Notes under the pieces: model-generated
What the model saw: the letters and a program-made list of their open reading frames with translations, nothing else
Told to the model about the DNA's origin: nothing
The model's database searches: none
Position numbers and translations under genes: made by a program
Source of the DNA: Tridacna crocea
Taxonomy: Eukaryota; Mollusca; Bivalvia; Cardiida; Cardiidae
Direction of reading: 5' to 3'
Length of the DNA stretch: 64,000 nt
Assembly (NCBI GenBank): GCA_943736015.1
Contig: OX031069.1
Span: 44,302,728 to 44,366,727, forward strand
In this document: positions 20,765-32,228 of the stretch, one piece after another
How the letters are laid out: each line of letters starts with the position of its first letter
How positions within the stretch are numbered: position 1 is the first letter of the stretch

Positions 20765-22176
20765 TTAACTATTTACCGAGCAACAAAGTTCAGGCCTAGA
20801 CCAAATTCAAAGCTTTTGCAGACAGTAGGGCTCTGTACCGGTACTCGATATATATCGAAAACCGGTATTTTACGTTCGATAGATATATCGGATCGAACGT
20901 TTCTGTATCGAACAAAATATCGATCATCAAAAGAAATAAAAGTAAAGCATATAAATACCCAATTTAGTTGTTTTTAACGGCGAAATTCATTACGAGTTTA
21001 CTTTAGGTAATCTCTAAAGTCGAGTAGTCGTAGAGGTAGGTGTGGCTACCTGGGAAACTTACAACCAATCGAAATGCGTCATTCTTTATTACTCGCCCTG
21101 TACCCGTTACACAATGGATGACAATTAGCTAATACCCCTATTCTCGTTCCCCCGTCATGCTGTTTGAAATCCGCAAATTATGCATCAATCAGCAGATTGC
21201 AGACAAATTTACGCTGATAATTGGTCAATATAGTTGATTAAAGAAAGGTAATGAACATCTCGTGATGTGATCGAGAGGTAGCGATGGAAATAATTGAAGC
21301 CGTGACCTTTCAACCTTCCTAAGATTTTATTTGGTCGATCTTTTAATATTGCCGAAAAATGTGGCTCGAAAATCAAATCTCTTTTTCCATTAGAATATCT
21401 GAAATCAGTGTTCCGACTCGCGTAAATTATTATGTAAATCATTTTATAGACTTGAAATTTGCATAACAAATGTTAATCACACGCGAGACCTCACGCAAGA
21501 AAAAACATGGACAAAAAAGGCCATTATCTGTTTATCGTGAGTAAAATAACAGGTTTTGATGCTACATGTAGTTCTAATCCTTATTGAGAAATCTATGTAG
21601 AATCATGCGAACATACCTATCCAGAAATTAACACGCATGAAAAATTGTTCGGTGAAAAAAAAAACTCGGAAACCCATGACACAACAAAATGTCTCCTTGA
21701 CATTGTCCGATCAGAGTCCTCTTAGACTGTCTTTTCAGCTTTTTAATGAGTAGTAAATGTAGATCTAGTTAGAATTCATATTAATTTAGGCCTACATAAT
21801 TATGAAATTTCAATACAATCTAGAAGTGTTAAATTTGCGGTATTTTGTTTTTCAGGTATGCTGAAAAAAGAACAAACACAATTTTCGCATTTTTTTCTTT
21901 CTTTTATTGAAAATTGAAATATCATATGATATATCGAATATCGATCATTTTGTATCGATACAAATATCGTATCGATCAAACTGACCGATACGGAGCCCTA
22001 GCAGACAGCATATTGAATGTAGCTTAACAGACGATTTCTGTGTGTGATAGGGTAGAAAACATTGTGGGAGAAGGAGAAAATGCTGGTTACCAGCATTTTC
22101 TCCTTTTCCTACAATGTTTTCAAAGGACTTCTTCCCGCAGGTCGTTAAAACTCGAGATTGTGTGGTAAAAAATTAA
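20765..22176 (-). mobile_element. TTAA-hairpin copy split by a hAT-like insertion
   Basis: TTAACTATTTACCGAGCAAC through CTTTTGCAGACAG, then 1.2 kb of inserted element, then the hairpin (core GCTGGTTACCAGC) and GTGTGGTAAAAAATTAA. Removing the insert restores a normal-length copy. Confidence 0.9.
20826..22000. mobile_element. hAT-like non-autonomous element, 8-bp TSD
   Basis: 1175 bp. The ends TAGGGCTCTGTACCGGT and ACCGATACGGAGCCCTA are inverted repeats. The 8-bp flank GCAGACAG occurs at 20818-20825 and 22001-22008. TATCGAT-type words crowd both subterminal regions, as is usual for hAT binding sites. No transposase frame is visible. It inserted into the GCAGACAA block of a TTAA-hairpin copy. 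Confidence 0.9.
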
Positions 22177-22362
22177 GGCATGCATTGGCCATATATTTTA
22201 ACCTGTTCTCTTTTTAAAAAATCTTATCTCTTACTGCAAGACGGCCATTATCAATTTTATGTGTATTACATACCTATCATGATTTTGTAATGTCACTTGA
22301 ACTTTTCTGGTGCTGGGCATGCACTTTATAACATTTTTAAGTTTTCTCTGTTTTTAGCTCAC

Positions 22363-22590
22363 TTAACTCTTTACCACACAATGACGACTTTTAACACCCC
22401 TAAGGAAGAAGCCTTTTGAAACATTGTGGGAAAGGGAGAAAATGCTAGTAACCAGCATTTTCTCTTTTTCTCACTAAGTTTTCTACCCTATCAAAGCAAA
22501 ATTGCCCCATATGAGCCACTTTGAAATGGTTGTCTGCAAATGCTTTCAGTTTTGATATGTCTAAAGTTTTGCTGTGTGGTAACGGGTTAA
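22363..22590 (+). mobile_element. TTAA-hairpin copy, type D
   Basis: CCACACAATGACGACTTTTA start, interior CCCCATATGAGCCACTTTG, right end GTGTGGTAACGGGTTAA. Core GCTAGTAACCAGC. Confidence 0.92.
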
Positions 22591-22635
22591 GCACAAAGTA
22601 AGCTTTAGTGATAGTGCTGGGTCTGTTGTGGAAAC

Positions 22636-22824
22636 TGACAGCATTAGTGCAGATGACAAAATGAATGTCTCTCAAAATCTTAGATTTGTTTTTGGAAGGG
22701 TACAAAACTTTGTGGGAAAAGAAGAAAATGCTGGTTACCAGCATTTTCTCCTTTTCCCACAATGTTTTCTAAAGGTTACTTCCTCAGAGTGGTCAAAAGT
22801 CTTGAGTGTGTGGAAAAGGATTAA
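22636..22824 (-). mobile_element. TTAA-hairpin copy, left end missing
   Basis: From GTGCAGATGACAAAATGAAT through the hairpin (core GCTGGTTACCAGC) to gtgtggaaaaggaTTAA. Confidence 0.82.
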
Positions 22825-22974
22825 ATGCAAGAGTGTTGAGTAATTGATGAAGTCATACACCTCTCCTGTTCCCACAATGTTTTCTAAAGGCTACTTCCTC
22901 AGAGTTGTTCAAAAGTCGTGATTGTGTGGGAAAGGTTTAAATGCAAGAGTGTCGAGTAATTGATGAAGTGATAC
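22757..22974. repeat. Tandem duplication (~115 bp) of an element end plus flank
   Basis: 'cccacaatgttttctaaagg ... aaatgcaagagtgttgagtaattgatgaag' (22757 on) recurs from about 22871 with minor changes, copying half a TTAA-hairpin element together with its flank. Confidence 0.8.
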
Positions 22975-23171
22975 AGTGCTACAAAAGCTGGCATCCCAAA
23001 TCCCCAAAAGACCAGCATTTTTCATGAGAAGACCAAATAATGATGAATGAAGAATTAATTTGTCCTCTACTTGTACTTGCCGGGAGACTTTCCAAAGGCG
23101 TTGTTTTAAATCTATTAGTTATTCTTTTATTGAGCAGGTCCATGTTTGAAGCTTGAAGCATTGGAACTACC

Positions 23172-23278
23172 TTAACCCTTTGTGTGTTTTTCACTACCCA
23201 GGGAAAGAAGCCTTCTGAAAACATTGTGGGAAAAGGAGAAAATGCTGGTAATCAGCATGTTCTCCTTTTTTCCACAGT
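23172..23278 (+). mobile_element. TTAA-hairpin left half, cut by a SINE
   Basis: TTAACCCTTTGTGTG start and hairpin with core GCTGGTAATCAGC. It stops at ttccacagtcgg, where a SINE begins. Confidence 0.78.
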
Positions 23279-23518
23279 CGGACTCATGACCTGGTGTTTA
23301 TGAGTTTGATACCCAGTTGAGGCAAACTTTCTTTCCGGCGTATTTTCGCCTCTCACCTCTTCTGAAGCATGTGAGAAAAGTAGTCGGTAACTTTGGAAAG
23401 AAAGTAGTTTTAGTACTGGTATGAGAAAGCCAGGAAACACATGTGTGTTACTGGCCGCCATGATATGACCTTGGCTTTTAAAGTGGCGTTAAACCCCAAC
23501 ATAACCAATCAACCAACC
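23279..23518 (+). repeat. tRNA-derived SINE
   Basis: A B-box-like 'gagtttgatacccagttgag', the block 'gagaaagccaggaaacacatgtg' in parts, and a tail 'gcgttaaaccccaacataac' ending in caatcaaccaacc. The middle matches the SINE at 54513-54735. The tail form is common in mollusc SINEs. Confidence 0.72.
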
Positions 23519-23743
23519 AACAAAGTTTTGGGTTCGTCAAAATGGAAAAGCAATGATAGACAACAAATTTAATCTGGCTCAGATGGATAGATGATGGACT
23601 TATGCCTTGAAATAGTAGAAAATCATTGTAGGAAAAGGAGAAAATAGTGGTTACCAGCATTTTCTCCTTGTCCCACAATGTTTTCAAAAGCCTTTTCCCA
23701 GAGGACTGTTAAAAGTTGGGATTTTTGCGTGATAAAGGGTTAA
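23519..23743 (-). mobile_element. TTAA-hairpin copy, left tip replaced by SINE tail
   Basis: 'caacaaagttttgggttcgtc' start, hairpin with core GTGGTTACCAGC, right end tgcgtgataaagggTTAA. Confidence 0.78.
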
Positions 23744-23768
23744 ATGTCCCTATCAAGGAAGAAGGCTT

Positions 23769-23969
23769 TTGAACCTTTTACCACACTGTGACGACTTTTA
23801 ATGACTCTGGTGAAGAAATATTTTGAAAACATTGTAGGAAAAGGAGAAAATGTTTGTAAACATCAGTTTCTTTTTTTCAATCAAAATTTTCTACCCCGTC
23901 AGAGAAAACTTGGAAGCAATGGTTTCAATTTGGATAGGTTTGAAATTTTGCAGTCTGGTAAAGGGTTAA
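23769..23969 (+). mobile_element. TTAA-hairpin copy, type D, shortened
   Basis: CCACACTGTGACGACTTTTA, an imperfect hairpin (tttgtaaacatcag) and right end cagtctggtaaaGGGTTAA. Confidence 0.75.
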
Positions 23970-24091
23970 AACATCATGGGAAAAGAAGTAATTGCTAGCT
24001 TTTACAATAGTTCCAAATCTCATCATTCGAGCTGAATTTCATCTGTCAAATACTTTGGATATGGACTTGAGATTTGAAATTTTGTTTTCCT

Positions 24092-24318
24092 TTAACTCAT
24101 TACCAAACGACAAAATTTTAGGCTTGTCCAGATCGACAACATTCGCAGATGACAAATGAAAGTGACTAAATTTGTTTTGTGAAGAGTAGAAAACATTGTG
24201 GGAAAAGGAGAAAATGCTGATTACTAGCATTTTCTCCTTTTCCCACAATGTTTTCTTCTAACTTTAAGCCTTCCTTCTCAGGGTCGTCAAAAGTACAGAT
24301 TGTGTGGTAATGGGTTAA
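24092..24318 (-). mobile_element. TTAA-hairpin copy, type A
   Basis: TTAACTCATTACCAAACGAC to GTGTGGTAATGGGTTAA. Core GCTGATTACTAGC. The right stem edge holds a small insert (cttctaactttaagcc). Confidence 0.9.
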
Positions 24319-24517
24319 TTCCATCCACAAAATTTTGGACTTGACAAAATTGAAAGCATCTGCAGACAACAAAACGAATGCACTAGGTCAAGATGATCAT
24401 TGATTTCTGTCTTTGATTGGTATATAGAAAACGTTGTGGGAAAAGTGAAATTGTGGTTACCTGAGCATTTTCTCCTTTTCCCATGGTGTTTTCAAAGATT
24501 GTGTGATTAAGAAATTA
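24315..24517 (-). mobile_element. TTAA-hairpin copy sharing TTAA, decayed
   Basis: TTAATTCCATCCACAAAATT start, GCATCTGCAGACAACAA block, hairpin with a broken left arm, and a shortened right end. Confidence 0.7.
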
Positions 24518-24893
24518 GGGGACATTTTTGGGCTGAAGAAAATATTAAAAACCTCCAGAAGCAATATTTGACAGTGTTGATCCAAGATCAGACTGTATTT
24601 TCTATGCAGTCTGATCGTGTGCCGAAAGTCCTTTTTTTTGCTCCTGAAGTTAAATGTGGAGCTAATGTTGCACAAAGAATGTGGTGGGTGGAGTTAATTA
24701 TCTTGCCTTGGAAAATTAAATGGTCATAAATCATTAACAAGGACTGACATCATGTGATTATTCCTGGAATTATGTGTTCTTTAGGGGTTGACAGTATTTC
24801 TATAGAGATGTCCTTTACAGAATTATCTCTTCCTGTTCATTGATTTGCGAAAAATTATTTTATCATTAGCCCCTAGCTGAAATAATTTTAACT

Positions 24894-25086
24894 TGATATT
24901 AGATGACAAAATTTCGGACTTCCAAATTGAAAGCATTAGCACTCAATGAAATTAACGTGACTCAAAAATTGAAATTTGGAAGCGTAGAAAACAGTATTGG
25001 ATATTGAAACAATGCTGGTTACCTGGATTTTCTCCTCCTCCTACAATGGTTTCAAAAGGCTTTTTTCACAGTCTGGTATAGAATTA
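24894..25086 (-). mobile_element. TTAA-hairpin copy, decayed
   Basis: 'gatgacaaaatttcggactt', 'aaattgaaagcattagcac', core gctggttacctgg, ending gtatagaaTTAA. Confidence 0.62.
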
Positions 25087-25089
25087 AAG

Positions 25090-25558
25090 CCGAGGACTTG
25101 ATCCTTTTACCCACATGCACTGTGTCGACTTAAAGAAATTCTTTGAATTTTTTTTTTCTCTTAAACCATTTGTTAGATTTTGAAATAATTTTTTAGACAT
25201 TTCCCTTGGATGCCCTCTTAAAAAATTGCAAAATTTTGATCAGTCAAGAAACAAGGCTGGAAATAATGTAACAACTGGCATCAAACAACATGCAAGCAAA
25301 ACCTTTCTCACAATGTTTTCTAGGCATTCACATGACAGGTCGAATGACTCGCAATTTTAGTCCCAAAGTGTACTCAGCAAGGCAGATTTTTCCCTTGACA
25401 TTTGGATTCGGGGGTCATTAATGACACACACACGACAGCCCCCACCCCCACCCCCCCTTCAAATGAAGAAAAGAAGGCACACATGAATTTTTGGGCTCAT
25501 TTTGAAGATTTTGAGGTCAAGATTCAAAGAAAAAGGGAGCTCATGGAAAACCCTGGCA
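25090..25558. other. Intronic stretch, nothing recognised
   Basis: It contains a short CA/C-rich tract (25425-25461) and scraps of the GCTCAC-type internal unit (25180-25270). No exon signals. Confidence 0.4.
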
Positions 25559-25612
25559 AGTGCTTTTAATTTAGACAAGTTAAAGATTTGATGATCTTGT
25601 AAAGAGTTAAAT
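25558..25612 (+). mobile_element. TTAA-hairpin right-end fragment
   Basis: 'aagtgcttttaatttagaca' to cttgtaaagagTTAA only. Confidence 0.6.
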
Positions 25613-25864
25613 CTCTGGGTAAGTTCCCCTAGATAAGTTGTTGATGCAGTAATTTTCCAGTTGATGAGGGAAGCATTAAATTATGTTTCCAAGAAAATGA
25701 TAGATGAGATGGCTTAAAAGCAGTAATTTTCAAAAACTATTGAAGCCAAAAGCCCTCGGATTTTTTTTCCTGGGAAAAAATACTGCAATATCGGAAAATT
25801 AAAGGTACCAAAATAAAACCTCAGTATTATCCCCTATATTGCACACTAAAAGAAACGGATACTT

Positions 25865-26096
25865 TTAACCCTTTACCTCACAATCCCTACTTTTAACGCC
25901 CCTACGAAAGAAGCCTTTTAAAAACATTGTGGGAAAAGGAGAAAATGCTGGTTACCCCAGCATTTTCTCCTTTTTCCCTCAATGTTTTCTATCCTTCCCA
26001 AAACAAATTTCAATCTTTTAGTTGCATTTATTTTGTCATCTGCAACTGCTTTCATTTTGGACTAGTTGTATACTTTGTTGTCTGGTAAAGGGTTAA
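25865..26096 (+). mobile_element. TTAA-hairpin copy, type A
   Basis: TTAACCCTTTACCTCACAA to TCTGGTAAAGGGTTAA. The core carries extra bases (gctggttaccccagc), so its loop is larger. Confidence 0.9.
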
Positions 26097-26463
26097 ATTG
26101 ACTGTAAAAACCCAAATATTGCTGTCTGAAGGGTATTATTTGAGTAAGTATACCATTGTATTGGACAGTGTTGATCCTAGATCAGACTGCATGTGTAAAT
26201 GGCCAATGTTCGCCAGGTCGCCTGGCGATGGCACGTAAAATCTGATCATTGCTGACATTGTGTTGCCTAACTGCCACTAGCCGACATCCTGATCACGTCA
26301 CACCATGTTCGAAATTAAGAAACTACCTGGCCCCACCTGGAACCCAGCAGCCTTTTACTGGCATTTATGACCATCACACTGATTTGTTAAATGTTGTCCT
26401 GCCGCCTGTAACTTTAAGAATGTCTTAAAATTGGCATGTGGCAGTTTCACATTCTGACTACTT

Positions 26464-26666
26464 TTACCCTATCCCAAACAAGCCCTGGTTTTTAGGTGTC
26501 TGCAGTAAAAGTCTTTGAAAACACTGTGGGAAAAGGAGAAATTGCTCATTACGAGCAATTTCTCCTTTTCCCACAGTGTTTTCTACCCTTTTTGAGAACT
26601 TTCTGCAATTTTCTCTATATCCAAAATTGTCGTCTGCAAATTCTTTCGATTTGGAAGAGTCCAAAT
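26464..26666 (+). mobile_element. TTAA-hairpin copy, type E, right end missing
   Basis: 'accctatcccaaacaagccc' start. Perfect palindrome with core TTGCTCATTACGAGCAA and stem CACTGTGG/CCACAGTG. It stops at 'ggaagagtccaaa', where GCTCAC-type internal units begin. Confidence 0.85.
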
Positions 26667-27130
26667 CCTTGGGTGACCCTTTTCAAAAAGTGTTCGTGAA
26701 ATTTTGATTCATCTAGAAACATGGCTCTGGTGAATGGGGGCTTCTTGCACTATATGGAAATGAAGAGATTCTTTAAAATTCTTGTTCTCTGAAAACCATT
26801 GTCGGATTTTAAAATAATTTCACAGCAATCCTTGGGTGACCTTTTCACAAGTTGTGTTTGCGAAATTTTGATCTGTCGAGAAACATGGCTCTGGTGAATG
26901 GGGGCTACTTGCACTATACCGACATGAAGAAATTCTTGAAATTCTTCTTCTCTGAAACCACTTATCAGATTTTTAGATAATTTCACAGGAATCTTCCTTG
27001 AATGACCGTTCTCAAAAATTGTTCAGTAAATTCTGATAGGTCAAGAAACATGGCACTGGTGAATGTGGGCTACTTGCACTATATGGAAACAAGAGAAAAA
27101 GAAGACGCAAGGGCGTCAAGGTCACCCGAA
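26667..27130 (-). repeat. GCTCAC-type internal units in tandem (~164 bp)
   Basis: 'ccttgggtgaccttttcaca' and 'aaacatggctctggtgaatg' recur at about 164-bp spacing (near 26667, 26830, 26995). The units match those inside 32733-33618. Confidence 0.75.
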
Positions 27131-27359
27131 AATGATTTTTTTTCCCATTATTAACTGAGAAATATGTAGACAACAGAAATGATCTGACTCCAATTTTTTC
27201 AGTTATTTTTCATTTGTGATAAAAATAGCTAGATCTATTGTTTTCCAATCAAATTGACATGACAATATAGTGACCTACAATGTCACAAATTTGCCATATG
27301 ACCAACTGTCAAAATAAAGTATGGGCTTTCGCACTGCAAAACGTTCAAATGCCCGATTT

Positions 27360-27640
27360 ACCTTTTATTCTACTTTTATGCCAGTATTCAATTTTGCCAT
27401 CTGAGAATAACTGCATAATTAAAAAAAAAATGCTACAAATACATTTTTTTCAGCCATGAGTAAAAAATTTTGTATTTCGTTTATAATTAGAGATACATGT
27501 ATACCTTATAATTGGTCAATGATTACAAAATATACATGTGGTTACTAAATAGTTTATCTTACAACTTACATTCAAGTTATATTTCCCTTGTGAAGTTTCT
27601 TTTTCCATTGCGCCGGTCCCGTGCAATGGTAATTTAGAAG
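27360..27640. repeat. Diverged ~280-bp repeat, copy 1 of 3
   Basis: Shares 'atgctacaaatacattttt', 'cagcc', and 'ctttttccattgcgcc' at the same spacing with 29690-29975 and 30285-30565. Confidence 0.55.
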
Positions 27641-27739
27641 AAGTTTAATGATCTGGGTACTCAATAGGTATGGGGAAAAAAGTTTCAGCTTATTTAACTT
27701 ATAACTTATCAAGTAATATCATCTTTATTATATATATTA

Positions 27740-28348
27740 TCAACCATAAACTCATTCTTTTTTTCAAAATGGCCAATGGTCTAGTTCCAAACTACCTATG
27801 CTCTCTTGTCCCGCCCACTATTGGTTTAGTAACACGACGTATAATCTTCCTAATTCTAATGACTTGGCAAACATAGTTTGTAGAACTAACGTTTGTATGA
27901 ATTCCTTTCTGCAATCAGGTTTTACGCATGGAACTCTTTGCCACAAGCTACAAGAGAAACTGACTCTCTCTCGTCGTTTAAACGTTTGCTGAACATAGAC
28001 AAACCCACTCCTTGTAAACTGTATTTTTTTAACTGGAAAGAAAAATGCAAATTATTCATACTCGACTTAGAAATACATGTAAATGTAGCGATCTAAAACA
28101 GCATCTCTTCTGGAAAAATATTGTGGCTTCTCCTCTTTGTCGTTGCGGGGAAGTTGAATCTAATACACACTACTTCTTTGAATGCAGATTTTATCATTCG
28201 AACAACACTCGGACAACATATTAGTGCAAAATCTGCTTTTAATATTGATACAGTTCTTTTTGGAGACAATGAACTCTCCCTTGTCGAAAACAAACAGATC
28301 TTCAATGCAGTTCATGAATACATTGATAAAAGCAAGAGATTCTCTTAG
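27740..28348 (+). pseudogene. LINE reverse-transcriptase 3' end, decayed
   Basis: Pieces of the C-terminal part of a Jockey/CR1-like non-LTR retrotransposon ORF2 in three frames: FKMANGLVPNYLCSLVPP (27754 on), YAWNSLPQATRETDSLSSFK (27930 on), SPLCRCGEVESNTHYFFEC (28125 on, a zinc-finger-like CxC...HxxxxC), and LFGDNELSLVENKQIF...SKRF to a stop at 28346. Frame changes at least twice, so it is dead. Only about the last 200 codons are here. The exact LINE clade is not settled. Confidence 0.75.
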
Positions 28349-28349
28349 T

Positions 28350-29200
28350 TTTAATCCAATACATTAAAAGTCCTCTTTTTTGACAATGTAACACGTTACT
28401 GTCGAGAACATATAAATTATATACATGTACAAGTATAATTTTGTATCTTTTGTTGCCACTCTGCTCAATCACTCAATCACCAATCACCATTCCTTTTTTC
28501 TTTTTACTTTTTGAGATAATGAAGCCTTTTTGTTCTTTACATTCATTACTTTCTGTTTTTTATGATAATCTTTTCTCTTCTTGATATTATTTGATAGTAT
28601 TGGCGTATCATGTGATTTAGCTTGGGGAGGGGAACTATATAAGCAATATGCTTTCGTCCCGATCCTTTTCACATTTATTTCTTGTATTATCTATGTATAG
28701 CCATACAAAATACAGTTTAACAAGATATGCAAGACATGAGAAAAGACAAAAATGCATGTTTATCAGTATAATTTGGAAAAAATAAGTGTGTGTCGGCATT
28801 ACATGAAATACTTCATGTTTTCCGAAGGAATCATGGAAAAGATGATTACAAATTATGTTGTTTATGTTGAAAAACCAAAAACCGTTGATATAAAAGAATT
28901 CAGACATCACCAAAACTATCTGCTGCTGAGCGCGCCTAAGAATGGTATTGCAAATGTTGTGCATCAGGACCAGACAGCACGCAATGTGCATTCTGACCGC
29001 TAATCCATGAAGTCTGAAAATTAACAGTTCGAACTACTCAATCTTCAGCTTTTCTTTCCTGAAAAATTTTCAATTACATTCATAAATACGAGGAAAGTCT
29101 GATAACATTTCGAATATCTGAAATTAAAAAAAAAAAAAAGATTTCATGTACATTATGTACATTTATACAAATAATCAACTGCGAATGATAAAACATATAC
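28350..29200. other. Intronic stretch, nothing recognised
   Basis: AT-rich, possibly in part the 3' UTR of the LINE. Open frames here have no similarity to anything I know. Confidence 0.4.
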
Positions 29201-29648
29201 ATGTATACTGATAATTGCAACCAAATTCTTAGGTGAAGTTTCTGAGGAGAGTGTAGAGTGTCTTACAAGAAATGCTCTCTGATCCTAGATCTACTCAGTC
29301 CAATACACTGATCAACACGCTGAACTACGTACATGTATATGAATTCATATATAACCTGACAAAATAAGTAATAATTACGGATATTGCTAAACATGTAAGC
29401 TGGCATGTAAACTGATTAATGTAACCAAAGCCAGTCAGTGAAATATCTGAGGACGGTGTAGATCAAGATCAGACTTACCAAAATTACAATCTGATCCTAG
29501 ATTCACGCAATCTAATGTATATAAGATGATACATGTAACCAAAGCCAATCAGTGAAATATCTGAAGAGGGTGTAGATCAAGATCAGACTTACCAAAATTG
29601 AAGTCTGATCCTAGATTCACGCAGTCCAATGCATGTAAGCTGATATTT
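29200..29648. repeat. Tandem ~114-bp units carrying an inverted 'GATCAGACT' module
   Basis: Two good copies start at 29421 and 29535 (gtaaccaaagccartcagtg ... gatcaagatcagact ... tctgatcctagattcacgca), with an older third from about 29205. Each unit can form a hairpin between gatcagact and the later agtctgatc-like word. Confidence 0.78.
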
Positions 29649-29689
29649 AAATTAAGTTATAATCCATTTTAAAATTCAATCTGAACTTT

Positions 29690-29975
29690 AAGACCTGTAT
29701 TGGGTGCATTATATTGTACTTGTTCAAACTTGGTAATTTTTCCATTACCCCTTCTGAGATTACCTGCTTAAAGAAGGAAATATTGCTACAAATATATTTT
29801 TTTTAGCCATAAAAACTTTATTTTTCAATATTCCTGTAGGTATATACCCTAGGAAAGATATATGAATACAAATACACACGTTTGAAATCATACATATTTA
29901 CTTTATATAGTAACAAATGTATAATGTGTATTGCGTACTTTCTTTTCCATTGCGCCAGTCCCGCACAAAGGAAAT
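29690..29975. repeat. Diverged ~280-bp repeat, copy 2 of 3
   Basis: 'gacctgtattggg', 'ttgctacaaatatattttt' and 'ctttcttttccattgcgcca' align with the copies at 27360 and 30285. A type B TTAA-hairpin element lies right after it. Confidence 0.55.
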
Positions 29976-30203
29976 TTAACCCTTTCCCAAACAATCCCTG
30001 GTTTTTACGGATCTAGAATAGTAGCCTTTTGAAAACATTGTGGGAAAAGAAGAAAATGCTGGTAACCAGCATTTTCTGCTTTTCCCACAATGTTTTCTAC
30101 CCTATCATAGACAGAAATCATCTTTTCAGCAAGAGTTGAAATTTCGTCTGCTAATGTTTTCAATTTGGTCTAGTCCAAAAGTTTGTCGTTTGGAAAGGGT
30201 TAA
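29976..30203 (+). mobile_element. TTAA-hairpin copy, type B
   Basis: TTAACCCTTTCCCAAACAA to GTCGTTTGGAAAGGGTTAA. Core GCTGGTAACCAGC; one G short of 229 bp. Confidence 0.93.
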
Positions 30204-30284
30204 AAGATTTTAACATTTGTACTTAAAAGCATAAAGAAATTCTAATCATTTTCTTCAATTAACTACCCATAAGAAAATACATTA

Positions 30285-30565
30285 AAGACCTGTAACACTT
30301 TAGGTACAATATACTGTTGGTAAATTTTCCATTTCGCCATCTAGGAATACGTGCATAAAGGAAAAATATCACTATAAGTACATTTTTTTCAGCGGTACAA
30401 AAACATAATTTTTGGTTTTTACTTGTAAATTACCTTTAATGGGTGGAAAAAAAAACAAGTTTCAAATCATTATTGTTATTCTATTTAATAAACAGGCATG
30501 ATACATTTCCATGCGTATTTTCTTTTCCATTCCGTCCATTGCTCTAAAATATTTCCATTCCGCTC
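30285..30565. repeat. Diverged ~280-bp repeat, copy 3 of 3
   Basis: 'gacctgtaacactttaggta', 'cactataagtacatttttttc' in parts and 'ttttcttttccattccg' match the other two copies. Confidence 0.5.
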
Positions 30566-30983
30566 TTTAGGCCTACCGGTAAAGAGTCATTATCTCCCGC
30601 TAGATGGCATTCTATAAATACTCAAATCATCGAAGAATGCGCAGACAACGGTAACGAGTAGGAGCAGTTCTGCATTTCCATTGGTTCCTAAGATCATGTG
30701 ACTGGACGAGTTCATTTGCGTTAAAAATAGATGCATTCTGCACAAGAACATTCATTGTTTCACAAAATGTTGCACAGCAGACCGTTAATAATTCTTTCAC
30801 GATTCTTTATCGGTTTAAAAACAAGAAAACAACCTAAAAAAAGATGAAGAAAACCCCACACAACAATTTCACAAACATTCACACCCATTTTACCAAATTA
30901 AACCTGGCGAATATGATGAAAGATTTCAACCGGAAGTACCTATACTCTCCATGAACATCTGTTCTGAACTATATTAAATATAA
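30566..30983. other. Intronic stretch, nothing recognised
   Basis: No exon, transposon end or clear repeat seen. Confidence 0.4.
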
Positions 30984-31207
30984 GGTCGCCGGCTTCTGCC
31001 GGGCGACCAATGAAGAAACTCCTAAAAACTTTTCTTTTCTGAAACTGCTGGCCAGATTTTGAAAGGACTTTTACAGGTGACCTTTTGAAAATTGCTTGGC
31101 AAAATAATGAATTTGTTTCCAGTGTTTCAATACCTCATAAAAAAAAATTAGTTATGGTCCTCTCAAAATTCAGGTGAGCGATCCAGGGACGTCTTGGCCC
31201 TCTTGTT
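30984..31207 (+). repeat. GCTCAC-type repeat, 3' end fragment
   Basis: It starts with the hairpin ggtcgccggcttctgccggg and ends 'caggtgagcgatccaggg...ttggccctcttgttt', the same 3' end as 3351-4371. Confidence 0.72.
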
Positions 31208-31278
31208 TAATTTTTGTCGACTGAAAATGCCCTCTAACTAAGACTAGTCTAAAATTTTGTCATGTGTTAAAGAGTTAA
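31208..31278 (+). mobile_element. TTAA-hairpin right-end fragment
   Basis: 'tttttgtcgactgaaaatgc' to gtcatgtgttaaagagTTAA. Confidence 0.65.
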
Positions 31279-31497
31279 TTCTTTACCAAACATCAAAAGT
31301 GTAGAGATGGCCAAATTGAAACATTTAAAGACAGTGATTTTAAATTTGGCTCAAATGAAGGAATTTTACTTTGACAGGGTAGAAAACTTTGTGGGAAAGG
31401 AGAAAATGCTGGTTACCAGCATTTGCTCCTTTTACCACAATGTTTTCAAAAGGACTAATTCTCTGAGGATTGTTTTAACTCTGGAATCTGTGGTGTC
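31275..31497 (-). mobile_element. TTAA-hairpin copy, type D-like
   Basis: TTAATTCTTTACCAAACATC start, 'tttggctcaaatgaaggaat' interior, core GCTGGTTACCAGC, decayed right end. Confidence 0.8.
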
Positions 31498-31507
31498 ATT
31501 TAGCTTC

Positions 31508-31708
31508 AAATCTTCACCAAACGACAAAATTATAGACTGGTCCAAATAAAAAGAATTTGCAGACGACAATATAAATATATCCGAAAAGTTCAAATTAGGT
31601 TTGGGAAGGGTAAAAAACATTTGGGAAAAAGAGATATTGCTTGATACCAGCATTTTCTCCTTATTACGCAATATTTACCAAAGGCCTACTTCTCTGAGGG
31701 GCGTTTAA
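31508..31708 (-). mobile_element. TTAA-hairpin copy
   Basis: 'cttcaccaaacgacaaaatt' start, imperfect hairpin (ttgcttgataccagc), 'cttctctgaggggcgtTTAA' end shared with the next copy. Confidence 0.78.
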
Positions 31709-31933
31709 TTCTTTACCAAACAACAAAATTATAGACTGGTCCAAATTGAAAGCGTTTGCAGACAACAAAGTAAAAGTGACTGAAAATTTGAAATTTGTAT
31801 GGAAGAGTAGAGAAAGCATTATGGAAAAAGGAAGAAATGCTGGTTACCAGCATTTTCTCCTTTTTTCACAATGTTTGCGAAAGTTTTCTCTCTCAGGGTC
31901 GTCAAAAGTTGGCATTTTGTGGTAAAGGGTTAA
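31705..31933 (-). mobile_element. TTAA-hairpin copy, full length
   Basis: 229 bp. TTAATTCTTTACCAAACAAC to TTTTGTGGTAAAGGGTTAA. Core GCTGGTTACCAGC. Confidence 0.9.
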
Positions 31934-32167
31934 GCTGGGATTGTGCGTTGTTGAGCTTTAACGGGATAATCTTGTCAAGTTTCACTTCTATAATTAAGAA
32001 TGATTTATATGGGAACAGATTAGACTCATCATTTATCCAAGCCAAGAAAAATTATCACTTCCTTGGAATTATGGGGGAAATATGGTAATTCTCATGCTGC
32101 AAAATGCTTTCATGTCAGGGAACGTGGGGAATATGGAGACACAGTTTTTTTTTTTTGTCTCATCTCT

Positions 32168-32228
32168 GTAACCCTTTTCTAAATGACAAAAAGATTTAGA
32201 CTTGTCCAAAATCAAAACCTTTATTTAA
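32168..32228 (-). mobile_element. TTAA-hairpin left-end fragment
   Basis: 'ccttttctaaatgacaaaaa', 'gacttgtccaaaatc' then TTAA of the next copy. Confidence 0.6.

Noticed and set aside
28752-29003. An 83-codon frame (starting MHVYQYNLEKISVCRHYMKY) as an exon.
   Set aside because: No splice sites in phase with the GALNT exons, AT-rich composition and no recognisable domain.
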